A stretch of DNA of 64,000 bases from Bremerella cremea (GTDB lineage: Bacteria; Planctomycetota; Planctomycetia; Pirellulales; Pirellulaceae): contig NZ_QPEX01000019.1 of assembly GCF_003335505.1 (NCBI RefSeq), forward strand, positions 124,001-188,000. Reading direction: 5' to 3'. Below are positions 25,691-34,372 of the stretch, one piece after another. The position numbers and the translations under genes were made by a program. Numbering within the stretch: position 1 is the stretch's first letter; every line of letters starts with the position of its first letter. The notes below the pieces were generated by a model. It made no database searches and was not told where the DNA came from. It saw only the letters and a program-made list of their open reading frames with translations.

Positions 25691-26169
25691 ACGGCAATAA
25701 TTTCGTGTTGCATCGTCTTTAAATCAACAATTGCAATGGTGTGCGGTGTAGCTCGGTACAATGCCCCTGGGTTCAAGACGACCGTGGGGCCATCTTGGCG
25801 AGCCAACTTCTGATGCGTGTGCCCCGAGCAAACCAACGCGTACTCATGCGACCGAATCATTCGCGTGAGCAAAACGGCGTCATCTCCATGGGTCATACCA
25901 ATCCGCCGCCCGTCTAATTCGAAGTCGGCCATGGTACCGTAGCAGACCCCGCCTGACGATTCGATCGCTTCACGCAACACCTCTCGAGCCTCATCCGTAT
26001 TTCCAAAGACGTAATGCGTAGGCCATTTCGAGAAAATATCGACGATCCCAGTGCTCCCAATATCGCCGCAGTGCAAAACTTGTTCTACTGAGAAAGATTC
26101 CAAAACGTACGCGGCAGCTTGAGCAAACGTGCTATGCCCGTGCGTATCGCTAACAATTCCAATTTGCAC
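25687..26169 (-). CDS. Metallophosphoesterase, YfcE/MJ0936 family
   Basis: The 160-residue protein carries the calcineurin-like metal-binding series in order: VSDTHGH, HCGDIGS, VFGNTDE, THGDD and CSGHTHQKL. Length and motif spacing match the small YfcE-type cytoplasmic phosphodiesterases that need Mn2+ or similar and act on phosphodiester substrates in vitro. The physiological substrate is not known. It is divergent from the acyltransferase gene at 26242, and its stop codon is inside the hairpin shared with rimI. Confidence 0.9.
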   Translation of the reverse strand: MQIGIVSDTHGHSTFAQAAAYVLESFSVEQVLHCGDIGSTGIVDIFSKWPTHYVFGNTDEAREVLREAIESSGGVCYGTMADFELDGRRIGMTHGDDAVLLTRMIRSHEYALVCSGHTHQKLARQDGPTVVLNPGALYRATPHTIAIVDLKTMQHEIIAV

Positions 26170-26241
26170 TCTCTAAACCTTAATTCGCCTTAAAGCTTCA
26201 GCAGTTCGGAAGATGTCCGTGCTGACCGGCCAGGCCCTCTT

Positions 26242-27021
26242 ATGAACGTATTATTTGTCCTGGGTTGGATCGCCGTTGTCATTCTATTCTTCGCCGTTGT
26301 CGTTGGGATACAAATCCGGCGAACAGAATACACCGTAGTCCAATTCATTCTCGATCGTATTGTTTTCATTTTATTGCAGTTCCTCTGGCGAACGAAGACC
26401 CCGGCCGCACTTCCCTTAGCCCGAAACAAAGGAGGAGTGATTATCGCTAACCACCGCAGTAGCGCCGATCCCTTCTTTATTCATCGTGCCGCCAAACGGC
26501 GAGTCCGCTGGATGGTGGCTCGCGAGTATTGCGAACGCAAGGTGATGGGCTGGTTTCTGGAAGAGTTCGGCGCGATTCCAACGCGTCGTGGCGGTATCGA
26601 CAATGCCTCGGTTCGCGAAGCCGTCAACATGTTGCAACAAGGGCAATGGGTCGGCGTATTGCCGGAAGGCAGAATCAATATGACGGACGAGTTTATGCTC
26701 CCAGTTCGTGCCGGCGCGGCCTTATTAGCCCGTCGAGCAGGCGTCCCCATTGTGCCGGTTTACATTGAGGGGGCACCATTCAACGGCACGCCGATTAGTC
26801 CCTTTTTGATGCCTGCCCAAGTCACGATCACTGTGGGCGAACCGATCTCACCAGATGCGTTCGCTTCTGACGAATTGATGATCTTAGCCGCCGTTAAAGA
26901 AATTGCGAAGCTCGCTGGGCAGCCAGATTTTCAACCACAATTAGCCGGTAAAAACTGGAAACCAACCGAAGAAGAAGTTGCGTTAGCTGTCGCAAAAGCG
27001 AAAGAAAGTAACCGTACTTAA
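26242..27021 (+). CDS. PlsC-like 1-acylglycerol-3-phosphate acyltransferase
   Basis: The 259-residue protein begins with a membrane helix (about 3-24). It has the HX4D catalytic motif NHRSSAD (His71, Asp76), EFGAIPTRRGG (block II-like) and LPEGRIN at 140-146 (block III, glycerophosphate binding), with VPIVPVYIEG after that. These are the lysophosphatidic acid acyltransferase blocks of the PlsC family, acting on the cytoplasmic face of the membrane in phospholipid synthesis. Acyl donor and acceptor cannot be set from sequence. The C-terminal 50 residues are hydrophilic. Confidence 0.85.
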   Translation: MNVLFVLGWIAVVILFFAVVVGIQIRRTEYTVVQFILDRIVFILLQFLWRTKTPAALPLARNKGGVIIANHRSSADPFFIHRAAKRRVRWMVAREYCERKVMGWFLEEFGAIPTRRGGIDNASVREAVNMLQQGQWVGVLPEGRINMTDEFMLPVRAGAALLARRAGVPIVPVYIEGAPFNGTPISPFLMPAQVTITVGEPISPDAFASDELMILAAVKEIAKLAGQPDFQPQLAGKNWKPTEEEVALAVAKAKESNRT

Positions 27022-27112
27022 TAGTTCTCAGTCCCGAGACACGTTGTTTTGAATAGCTTCCAGGAGCTTGAAAAAAACACCCGCGGCACCAGCTTCCCCT
27101 AGTGAGCATTTA

Positions 27113-28237
27113 TTAAGCGAGCAAGCCTCGGACAATCTTTACGCGTTGCTGAATTTGCGCTTCCACGTCGTGCGCAGTTGCCCCATCGGCGTAGATCGAA
27201 CAGATCGGGTGCCCAACTTCGATTCGGGTGCCTAGGGTCGGTATATCCGCAACGACTGGCTTCGCCAAGCTGGACTCTCGTGAAAGAGCGAATTCTTCCG
27301 CCAAACGTCCGCGATGATCATCTGTCCAAACAATCGCCTGCGTGGCATACACAATCCGCACACCACTACATCTACCAGGCACAGGAGAGAAATCACACAA
27401 CGAGTGTTCGCGACAGGCCATAAGATGCCACGGCATGAGGCTTGTACCTGTTACACGTTCGTAAAGAGGCATCGTCGCTGTCCAGCGCGGGTTGACTTCC
27501 AGCATCACCGGACGATCGGCCTGGATGTAGTCGATCCCCCATAAGCCAACCAGGTTGGCGCTTTCATGAATCATGGTAATCAACTCTCGCAACTCTCCCT
27601 CGCAGCCTAGTTCCGACCAGGCAACCGAAGTTGCTCCCGCGAAAACAAACTCGCCCGGAGCATCGTACTTGGCCCCAACTTGCAGTTGGCTTACCCCGAT
27701 CAGCTTCCACTCGTGCGCGTTGGAGAGCACCGCTAACGACATGGGCACGCCTTCTAATTCTTGTTGCCAATAGGAACATCGACTTGGCTCTTGCTCTTGG
27801 ACGTGACGCTGTATCTGCAGCCCTCCGGCAGAGCGAAATGGTTTACTCAGCCAGCGATCGCGCGACGAATGGTCGAGCACGCTAGCCGACTTGGGAAAAA
27901 GAAAACCATTCTCGGCGGCGAGGCGAGCTAGATGGAAGGGATCGCGAACGTAGCGAAGCGTATCAGGCGAGTTCCCTAACAACGGGCGGACTGCCGCCAT
28001 CCGGCCAATCAAACGTGGGTAATTTTCCAAGCCACCGGTATAGCACCATGCATTTACGGGTGAAGCACGCAGCCAGGAAATCGCGGACCAAGGGTACTTC
28101 AGCAATCGCGTGGTTGGAGCGAGTTGGCACGTATCGAAGTCCGCGAACAAATCGCCCGTTTCGACGGAACCTCCGCTCCGGCAAAGAGATGCAGCCATTG
28201 CTCGGCACGACGCACCAACTATTCCAATTTTTTCCAC
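27113..28237 (-). CDS. ATP-grasp domain ligase, possibly H4MPT-pathway related
   Basis: The 374-residue protein opens with a nucleotide-fold start (KIGIVGASCRAMAASL). It then shows ATP-grasp marks: WLSKPFRSAGGLQI (the lysine-bearing strand and glycine-rich loop) and YIQADRPVMLEVNPRW with the metal-binding E..N pair. ATP-grasp enzymes join a carboxylate to an amine or thiol through an acyl-phosphate. An archaeal-type ATP-grasp protein of unclear role travels with the H4MPT genes of methylotrophs and planctomycetes, and fae and mtdB lie 2.4 and 3 kb away, so participation in cofactor synthesis is a reasonable but unproven guess. It is expressed alone on the minus strand. Confidence 0.65.
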   Translation of the reverse strand: MEKIGIVGASCRAMAASLCRSGGSVETGDLFADFDTCQLAPTTRLLKYPWSAISWLRASPVNAWCYTGGLENYPRLIGRMAAVRPLLGNSPDTLRYVRDPFHLARLAAENGFLFPKSASVLDHSSRDRWLSKPFRSAGGLQIQRHVQEQEPSRCSYWQQELEGVPMSLAVLSNAHEWKLIGVSQLQVGAKYDAPGEFVFAGATSVAWSELGCEGELRELITMIHESANLVGLWGIDYIQADRPVMLEVNPRWTATMPLYERVTGTSLMPWHLMACREHSLCDFSPVPGRCSGVRIVYATQAIVWTDDHRGRLAEEFALSRESSLAKPVVADIPTLGTRIEVGHPICSIYADGATAHDVEAQIQQRVKIVRGLLA

Positions 28238-28542
28238 GAAACGAATCCTCTTAACCTAGACACTTTCCGCGCAAAAGAGAGGATTTTCCCCGCCTCCAGG
28301 AAACAAGTGACCTACGTTTTTAATTAGCAAGGACACTCATCATCTCTCTTCTCGGAGAGGTTTCCCGCACGAAACCGGAAAACAACCATGTTGCCCAAAC
28401 GCAACATTCTTCGGTGACGCGCAAACTCCCTAATCTCGTATTGGAACCTTTTTGAATTTCTGCGTCGCCGACAGCTGAAATCTGGCTTACTTTCAACTCG
28501 CCGCGACCAGCATCCACTACTTCCCCATCCAGGAGAGAGACC
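28238..28542. other. Intergenic region between divergent genes
   Basis: No gene is seen. It separates the minus-strand ATP-grasp gene from the plus-strand TadG-like gene and so should hold both promoters, though I could not pick them with confidence. GGTTTC/GAAACC (28359-28376) forms a small hairpin. AGGAGAGAG just before 28543 is a strong ribosome site. Confidence 0.3.
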
Positions 28543-30273
28543 ATGTCTCGCCGAACCAATTCCACCGACGATGAAACGCCCTGCGTAAGTATCGGACAGA
28601 AACGTGGGATCATTGTTGTTCTGGCAGCCGCCATGATGATTGTCATGATGGCAATGCTCGCTTTTAGTATCGACGTCGGCTACATGTACACCATGCAATC
28701 GCAATTACAGCGAAGCGTTGATGCGGCTACGTTGGCAGGCGCAGGTTCATTAATCAATGGGCAAGATGCCTCGGATGAGGCGATTCACGAATATCTTGTC
28801 CGGAACCCAGTCGGCACGCAGTGGAAAGAATACGATAACAAGCCAATTGCCGATAGTGTCAGCCACTTTCTGACCAACTATTCGCAGGGCTTAGAGGTTT
28901 CGTACGGTGACTGGGATGAAGCAAGCCAACAGGTCATCCCCAGCAATCGCCCGCCATCGACGGTCAAAGTGCAAATGCGCTATGACAACATGCCGTTCTT
29001 CTTCGGCCACTTGTTGGGGCGAGATACGTTTACCATTTCTGCCGAAAGTGCTGCCGCCTATCAGCCTCGCGATATCATGGTTGTGCTCGACCTTTCTGGT
29101 TCGATGAACGACGACAGCGAGTTCAGCGCTTTCGGGAAGCTCGGTGCTGATTCGGTAACCGCGAATCAATTGCAGATCTACCAGGATCTTGGTTCCCCGG
29201 TATACGGCAACATGGAGTTCACACCCCAATGGGCCGTAGCCAAAGGTGCCGCACCGCAGACGTCGGAGCAAGCCCAAGTGAGTGCCGAATACCAATACAG
29301 CACCGTCGTTGTCAATTCCGACAAATCATTCAATCGCGTTCGTGTTCGCCGCTCGGACGGGAACATTGTTAACTACTACCCCAGTGGCAACTCCGGAACG
29401 TTTACTCCTGGGGGCCAGGTTCGCGAAGTCTGGGCCTATAGCGGAAAGAACGGTGACGGTTCGACGCAAGTTCATTACTTCAACTTCACCTCCCGAGACA
29501 CCTTTGCCGCCGCACTTGGCTTGGACAACGTCAGCTATCCCTACAGCGGCAACTGGAACGCCTATCTTGACTACTGCATGTCTAGCAGCAATCAGAATAA
29601 GAATGCAGGATTTCGCTACAAGTTTGGCTACCAAAACTTGGTCGTTTTCTGGCTAGAGCAACGCTCACTGAACAGCCAAATGCCAGATATGTGGAAGGGA
29701 AGCGCTCAACCGATTACCGCTGTGAAGAATTCCGTGGAGTTGTTTGTCCACTTCATCGAAGAATCGCAATCGGACGATCAGATGGGGCTGGCGACCTACG
29801 ATGGTCCCAATGGAGAAGCCGTGCTTGAGTCGACCTTGACCAACAACTACAGCTTCATCAACACCCAAGCCAACCGTCGCCAAGCAGGCCACTACCATAG
29901 CTACACCAACATCTCGGCCGGGATGAAAGAAGCCCGGGAAGAGCTTGATGCTCGTGCACGCCCAGGTGCTTTTAAAATGATTGTGCTGCTGACAGATGGT
30001 GTCGCCAACTGGAACAACGGTGGCTACAACGTCTCTGCCGCACGCGATGCCGTGATTCACGAAGCTCATCTTTCCGCTGACCGGGGCTACGTGATTGTGA
30101 CAATTAGCCTCGGAGCCGGGGCAGACAAAGACTTGATGCAACAAGTGGCCGATATCACCACCGGCTCTCACTTCAATATCCCAGGCGGGCAAACCGTGAA
30201 AGAGTACGCGGAAGATCTAACGGAAGTCTTCCAGAAGATCGCCGCGCATCGCCCGTTGCGTTTGGTTCAGTAA
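28543..30273 (+). CDS. TadG-like protein with von Willebrand factor A domain
   Basis: The 576-residue protein has the Tad N-terminal module: a short cytoplasmic head, a membrane helix at about 22-45 (GIIVVLAAAMMIVMMAML), and then FSIDVGYMYTMQSQLQRSVDAATLAGA, typical of TadE/TadG-like pilus-assembly proteins. From about residue 175 a von Willebrand A domain starts, with a complete MIDAS set: DLSGSMND, later GLATYDG and LLTDGVANW. The ectodomain is periplasmic and probably binds Mg2+. No other tad/flp gene is adjacent, so it may work outside a pilus, as many planctomycete homologues seem to. AGGAGAGAG gives a strong start and a clear terminator follows. Confidence 0.85.
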   Translation: MSRRTNSTDDETPCVSIGQKRGIIVVLAAAMMIVMMAMLAFSIDVGYMYTMQSQLQRSVDAATLAGAGSLINGQDASDEAIHEYLVRNPVGTQWKEYDNKPIADSVSHFLTNYSQGLEVSYGDWDEASQQVIPSNRPPSTVKVQMRYDNMPFFFGHLLGRDTFTISAESAAAYQPRDIMVVLDLSGSMNDDSEFSAFGKLGADSVTANQLQIYQDLGSPVYGNMEFTPQWAVAKGAAPQTSEQAQVSAEYQYSTVVVNSDKSFNRVRVRRSDGNIVNYYPSGNSGTFTPGGQVREVWAYSGKNGDGSTQVHYFNFTSRDTFAAALGLDNVSYPYSGNWNAYLDYCMSSSNQNKNAGFRYKFGYQNLVVFWLEQRSLNSQMPDMWKGSAQPITAVKNSVELFVHFIEESQSDDQMGLATYDGPNGEAVLESTLTNNYSFINTQANRRQAGHYHSYTNISAGMKEAREELDARARPGAFKMIVLLTDGVANWNNGGYNVSAARDAVIHEAHLSADRGYVIVTISLGAGADKDLMQQVADITTGSHFNIPGGQTVKEYAEDLTEVFQKIAAHRPLRLVQ

Positions 30274-30293
30274 CCTATCGTCCTCTTCCCGCC

Positions 30294-30340
30294 AGAGGCC
30301 ATCGTACAAATGCTGCCCGTGCGATGGCCTCTTCTTTTTT
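30294..30340 (+). terminator. Intrinsic terminator after the TadG-like gene
   Basis: AGAGGCCATCG pairs perfectly with CGATGGCCTCT (11 bp, 17-base loop) and is followed by TCTTTTTT. It ends 67 bp after the stop codon. Confidence 0.9.
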
Positions 30341-30416
30341 CTTGGCCGCTGATCCTCGGCCTCGCTGGCTCGAAAGAATGATAGCTAGCCACGCTTTGCC
30401 CGCCATACCCCACTAC

Positions 30417-30444
30417 TTGCAATTCGGGCACAGTCTGTTATCGT
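30417..30444 (+). promoter_or_regulatory. Possible fae promoter
   Basis: TTGCAA (30417-30422) and TATCGT (30439-30444) are 16 bases apart. If used, the fae leader is about 170 nt. The rest of 30341-30619 shows nothing else apart from GGAGAA before the fae start. Confidence 0.35.
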
Positions 30445-30619
30445 TTTCGCTTGGAGGTTGGTGAATTCTTCTGGTCGGTCCCGGCTTCTGGGGCTTTCTC
30501 CTGGCTTACCGCCTCGCTACATTGAAAAGTCATAAACGGCCTATCGCGTTACGCTTCGCCTGAAAGACAATCGTTAGGCCACACCCCGAAACTTCCAGTT
30601 CACGCACGGAGAATCCCGG

Positions 30620-31117
30620 ATGTCGATGTATATCGGAGAAGCCCTCGCTGGGGATGGCAACGAAGTCGCACACATCGATCTTATGATCGGTTCCAAGGAT
30701 GGCCCGGTCGGCCATGCTTTTGCCTCGGCTTTGGCGAACCAAACTGCCGGTCACTCCAACTTGTTGGCCGTGCTGGAACCCAACTTGGCTGTGAAGCCTT
30801 CGACGGTGACCATCACCAAGGTTACCATTAAAAACTCGAAGCAAGCCGTCCAAATGTTCGGTCCAGCCCAAGCCGCCGTTGCCAAAGCGGTTGCCGACGC
30901 TGTCGAACAAGGCGTGATCCCCAAGGATCAATGCGAAGATCTGGTCATTGTTTGTGGTGTCTTCATTCACTGGGAAGCCCAAGACGACAAGAAGATCTAC
31001 GATTACAACTACGAAGCCACGCTCCAATCGATCAAGAACGCCATGGGCAGCAAGCCATCTGCCGATGAAGTACTTGCCGGCAAAGAAAAGGCCGCGCACC
31101 CATTCCGCGGATTCTAA
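30620..31117 (+). CDS. fae: Formaldehyde-activating enzyme
   Basis: The 165-residue protein matches Fae along its length: MYIGEALAGDGNEVAHIDLM with the catalytic His18, GPVGHAFASAL, LLAVLEPNLAVKPSTV, KQAVQMFGPAQAAVAKAV and VIPKDQCEDLVIVCGVFIH. Fae joins formaldehyde to tetrahydromethanopterin to give methylene-H4MPT in the cytoplasm, the entry step of the H4MPT C1 pathway of methylotrophs and many planctomycetes. It is followed by an intrinsic terminator and then by mtdB for the next step, so fae can be expressed at a higher level than mtdB. GGAGAA precedes the ATG. Confidence 0.97.
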   Translation: MSMYIGEALAGDGNEVAHIDLMIGSKDGPVGHAFASALANQTAGHSNLLAVLEPNLAVKPSTVTITKVTIKNSKQAVQMFGPAQAAVAKAVADAVEQGVIPKDQCEDLVIVCGVFIHWEAQDDKKIYDYNYEATLQSIKNAMGSKPSADEVLAGKEKAAHPFRGF

Positions 31118-31151
31118 AGCGGGCCTCCTGCTTTCCGCTACGGTTTAATCG

Positions 31152-31190
31152 AATCCCGCGTGGTCTCACTTTGACCTCGCGGGATTTTTT
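31152..31190 (+). terminator. Intrinsic terminator between fae and mtdB
   Basis: AATCCCGCG pairs with CGCGGGATT (9 bp, 17-base loop) and runs into TTTT. It sits 35 bp after the fae stop and 36 bp before mtdB, so the downstream gene depends on read-through or its own promoter. Confidence 0.9.
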
Positions 31191-31225
31191 ATGTCTTCCC
31201 CTTTCAACCCAGGCAGAAGTTTCCC

Positions 31226-32092
31226 ATGCAGAACCTTCTTCTTCAGCTCGATACCGACACCCAGCCAAGCACCTTCGATTCGGTGGTGGCCATCGATTCC
31301 GGCGCCGACACGATGTTTCGCCATGGGGGTGTCACGCCAGAGCAAGTCGCAGGGCTGGTCCATGGCCTGATTTTTACACGAGCTCCGAGCAAACTAAAAC
31401 ATTCTGCAATCTACATCGGTGGCTCGAATGTCGACGCCGCAGAAGGGCTCCTCCGTGCGGTGCAGAAGAGCTTTTTCGGGGCGATGCGGGTTTCGGTCAT
31501 GATGGATGCCAATGGGGCAAACACCACGGCTGCGGCAGCCGTTATTTGTGGTAGTCGACACCTCCCGTTATCCGGGGCCCAAGCTCTTGTTTTAGGTGGC
31601 ACTGGGCCCGTTGGACAACGCGCAGCACGCCTACTTATTCGGGCAGGGGCGAAAGTTCGCTTAGCTTCTCGGTCGCAGGAAAAAGCCCACCAGGCCTGTC
31701 AGCAAATCGGGGCTGATCTCCAGTTGGAAAGCCCAGAGCCGATCGTGATAAACGATGCCTCTTCCACAAAAGCCGCTCTCGCTGGCGTTCAGCTTTTAAT
31801 TGCCGCTGGTGCCGCTGGTGTCACGCTTGTGCCACAAGCAACTCGGCAAAACGCCTCGGACCTGAAGGTCGCGATCGACCTCAACGCGGTCCCTCCGGTC
31901 GGGCTGGAAGGAATTGAATCGTTCGACAAAGCGGCTGAGAAGGATAATCAAGTTTGCTATGGGGCGATCGGTGTCGGAGGCACCAAGATGGCCATCCATC
32001 GAGCAGCCATCAGACGCCTGTTTGAAAGCAATGACCTAGTTCTTAACGCAGAAGAAATCTATGAACTGGGCCTCCAGCTTGAAGATCATTGA
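31226..32092 (+). CDS. mtdB: Methylene-tetrahydromethanopterin dehydrogenase (MtdB/MtdC family)
   Basis: The 288-residue protein has the MtdA/B/C layout: an N-terminal domain (VVAIDSGADTMFRHGGVTPE, SAIYIGGSNVDAAEGLL, VMMDANGANTTAAAAV) and a Rossmann domain starting ALVLGGTGPVGQRAARLL at about residue 130, followed by VRLASRSQEKA. The enzyme oxidises methylene-H4MPT to methenyl-H4MPT with NAD(P)+, just after the Fae reaction. Sequence alone does not settle MtdB versus MtdC subtype. Later pathway genes (mch, fhc) are not in this window. Confidence 0.9.
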   Translation: MQNLLLQLDTDTQPSTFDSVVAIDSGADTMFRHGGVTPEQVAGLVHGLIFTRAPSKLKHSAIYIGGSNVDAAEGLLRAVQKSFFGAMRVSVMMDANGANTTAAAAVICGSRHLPLSGAQALVLGGTGPVGQRAARLLIRAGAKVRLASRSQEKAHQACQQIGADLQLESPEPIVINDASSTKAALAGVQLLIAAGAAGVTLVPQATRQNASDLKVAIDLNAVPPVGLEGIESFDKAAEKDNQVCYGAIGVGGTKMAIHRAAIRRLFESNDLVLNAEEIYELGLQLEDH

Positions 32093-32343
32093 GACCTGGG
32101 CACGTAAACCAGTCGGTGCTGATGAGTTCCGAGGTTTGCCGTTTGTCGCTCCCACTCACCTAGCCGTGTGTTCCTTAATCAAGGCCAAACACTCTTTCGC
32201 AGTTTAAACAACCGTCAAAGCTTAACCGGTATCGGTTGCAGAATCTGGACAACGCGCGAAGTTGCTTAGGTGCTATCACCTTCGGTCAGCCGATATTAGA
32301 AATGTCGAACGACGTTTATGTTTTCCTGCGAGGTGATCTTCCC

Positions 32344-32586
32344 ATGCGCAACTGGCTGCTCGCAATCATCGTCCTGCTTAGCCTGGCTTTTTCCGCGCCT
32401 GTTGAAGCTGCCGGACCAGAGCAGTATTGGATTATCGCTCCGGTGAATCCAACGAATGCGGTAATACAGCCGCGTCCCAAAACCCCTTACGCCTACGGCT
32501 GGTTCGGGGTAACGCAAACGCATTGCACAGGCACCTGGAACCATGGCTACTACAAGCCATCGTTCATTGATTGGACGTTCCGCTAA
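32344..32586 (+). CDS. Small secreted protein of the YGWFG type
   Basis: The 80-residue precursor starts at ATG 32344 after GAGGTGATC and has a clear signal peptide (NWLLAIIVLLSLAFSAPVEA). The mature 55-residue part contains PYAYGWFGV and ends YYKPSFIDWTFR. Short secreted proteins with a 'YGWFG ... W..R' ending are frequent in Pirellulales genomes, in my experience of those proteomes; I know of no function. An in-frame ATG at 32236 would put 36 residues before the signal peptide and is unlikely. Confidence 0.65.
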   Translation: MRNWLLAIIVLLSLAFSAPVEAAGPEQYWIIAPVNPTNAVIQPRPKTPYAYGWFGVTQTHCTGTWNHGYYKPSFIDWTFR

Positions 32587-32604
32587 CTCAACACCACAAC
32601 CGGC

Positions 32605-34311
32605 TTAGCGAGCGGCACCCACGAAGAAGCTGAAGACCTGGGTCTCGTCCGTGTCGGCATGATTAACTGGGAAGGCAAAGTCGAGTGCGATCGGAGCCTG
32701 CCCCAAAGCCGGAACCGAAATTCGCAAGCCGAAACCAGGCGACACGTCAAAGTCATCCCACACAATCTTGGTCGACTCTTCCACGGTACCGACGTCGGTA
32801 AAGATCACACCTTTGATCATATCGTCGGCGGTAATGGGGAACATGTATTCTACCGACCCCAATACTCGGAATGGACCACCGGTATACACGTCGTTGACGA
32901 TAGGACCGGTACGGCGGAAACGAAAACCACGCAAAGTCGAGAAACCACCAGCAAAGAAGTTCTCGAAGATCGGTGTGTCGCTGCCCGAGAACCCTGCTTT
33001 GGCCGAAAAGCCCAGCGTGTGTCTACCGGAACCATCCGGTCGTTCACCCAAGAGAAAGTATTGCCGGAAGTCGACTTCGGCCCGCGAGTAGTTGTACTGA
33101 CCGAAGGCTTGTTCCAAGTTGATTTGAAACATGTGCCCTTCGGTCGGTGCGAAAGCCACGTCACGGGTATCGTGAACGATGCTCCAACTTCCGGTGTAAA
33201 CATCGTTGCTGCCAAGTACGCTATCTAACTGCGGTACACCAGGCACGCGTGGATCGTAAACGTCGACGTCTTCCATCCGTAAGCTAACCGAAGTCGAAAG
33301 GTCTGGCGTCAAACGATACCCTAAACCAACCCGGCCACCCACGCGTTGTTCGTCCCAGTCGCGGTAGATTCGATTGAACAGGTAAGCACTAAGATTCAAA
33401 CTAACTCGAGTGTTGAACAAATAGGGATCACTGAAGCTCACCATGTAACGCTGAACCTGGCTACCTGGCATCGCTTCAATTCGGAACCCCTGCCCTGCTC
33501 CACGCCAAGCCCGCCCGTTCCAAATATCATCTGGGCTCGTTGGGAATCGCGTCCAGTCGAAATTACGTTCATCGATCACCACCGAACCGTTCACACCAGC
33601 ATCGGAGTTCACCCCCACACCAAACTGAAATCGCCCAGTCTGAGCTTCCTCGCCCCGAATCGTCAGGTCCGCCATACGGGCGGGATCCATGTACGGATTC
33701 GGAGCGATAATCGCATCTGGTCCTAACGGCGGATCAAAAATCGGAGCCCCGCCCATGGGACGCCCTGTGTTGTCCATTCCAGGCGGAGGCATGTAACCTG
33801 GCGGATAATTGGGAACCGGAGGTGCGGCAAAATTATTCAGAATCGGGCGATCATAACCACGTCCAGCTTGGGGATAGTTTTGATATTGAACCTCGGATTG
33901 AGGAGCGTAGCCTGCTTGTGGCTGGGCGTAGTGTTGTGCTGGTTGGGGATTGTACTGTGCTGGCTGCTGTACCGCTTGCGTCGGCTGAGCATACTGCACT
34001 TGCTGCACCGGCTGTTGTGGATACGGATTGCTAGGAGGAATCGGTGCCCCAGAAGCAGGCATCCCACTACGATATTGATTCGGATTACCAGGCGACGTGG
34101 CTTGTGCCTGACGATAGTATCCCTGCTGGCCTTGCGTGCCGTTGGAATACGCTTGGTTGGCAGGCGCTTGATTGTTCCACTGTGTTTGCGCGACCTGGTT
34201 GGCCGTTCCGCTCCAGTTGCTCTGAGCGGCGGCGGTCTTCCATCCTGCGCTAACCATGGCGGCGAAACCAAGGGCGATGGTAATCTTCAGCAGTTGTCCG
34301 CTTCTGTCCAC
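32605..34311 (-). CDS. Omp85/BamA-type outer-membrane barrel protein lacking POTRA domains
   Basis: The 568-residue protein has its own signal peptide (about 9-29, ending KTAAAQS), a 140-residue Gln/Pro/Tyr/Ala-rich low-complexity region, and then a barrel from about residue 215 to the end. Barrel marks include RFQFGVGVNSDAGVNGSVVI, the late FFAGGFSTLRGFRFRRTGP (the VRGF-type loop 6 motif of Omp85, here LRGF) and the alternating strands ending FSFFVGAAR. No POTRA domain is present; these are in the gene transcribed just before it. The GTG start is preceded by AGAGGA. BamA-type proteins insert other outer-membrane barrels. The separate signal peptide argues against a simple frameshift. Confidence 0.85.
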   Translation of the reverse strand: MDRSGQLLKITIALGFAAMVSAGWKTAAAQSNWSGTANQVAQTQWNNQAPANQAYSNGTQGQQGYYRQAQATSPGNPNQYRSGMPASGAPIPPSNPYPQQPVQQVQYAQPTQAVQQPAQYNPQPAQHYAQPQAGYAPQSEVQYQNYPQAGRGYDRPILNNFAAPPVPNYPPGYMPPPGMDNTGRPMGGAPIFDPPLGPDAIIAPNPYMDPARMADLTIRGEEAQTGRFQFGVGVNSDAGVNGSVVIDERNFDWTRFPTSPDDIWNGRAWRGAGQGFRIEAMPGSQVQRYMVSFSDPYLFNTRVSLNLSAYLFNRIYRDWDEQRVGGRVGLGYRLTPDLSTSVSLRMEDVDVYDPRVPGVPQLDSVLGSNDVYTGSWSIVHDTRDVAFAPTEGHMFQINLEQAFGQYNYSRAEVDFRQYFLLGERPDGSGRHTLGFSAKAGFSGSDTPIFENFFAGGFSTLRGFRFRRTGPIVNDVYTGGPFRVLGSVEYMFPITADDMIKGVIFTDVGTVEESTKIVWDDFDVSPGFGLRISVPALGQAPIALDFAFPVNHADTDETQVFSFFVGAAR

Positions 34312-34372
34312 CTAATGTGTCCTCTTTCGTCGATACGGCTCGGGGGGGGTAAATCGAGCTGCGTCAGGCTTC

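Noticed and set aside
34312-34372. Frameshift at an eight-C run as the cause of the split BamA
   Set aside because: The downstream barrel protein has its own start with AGAGGA and a full signal peptide, and the upstream protein ends after a complete low-complexity tail, so one base change would not restore a sensible single chain.
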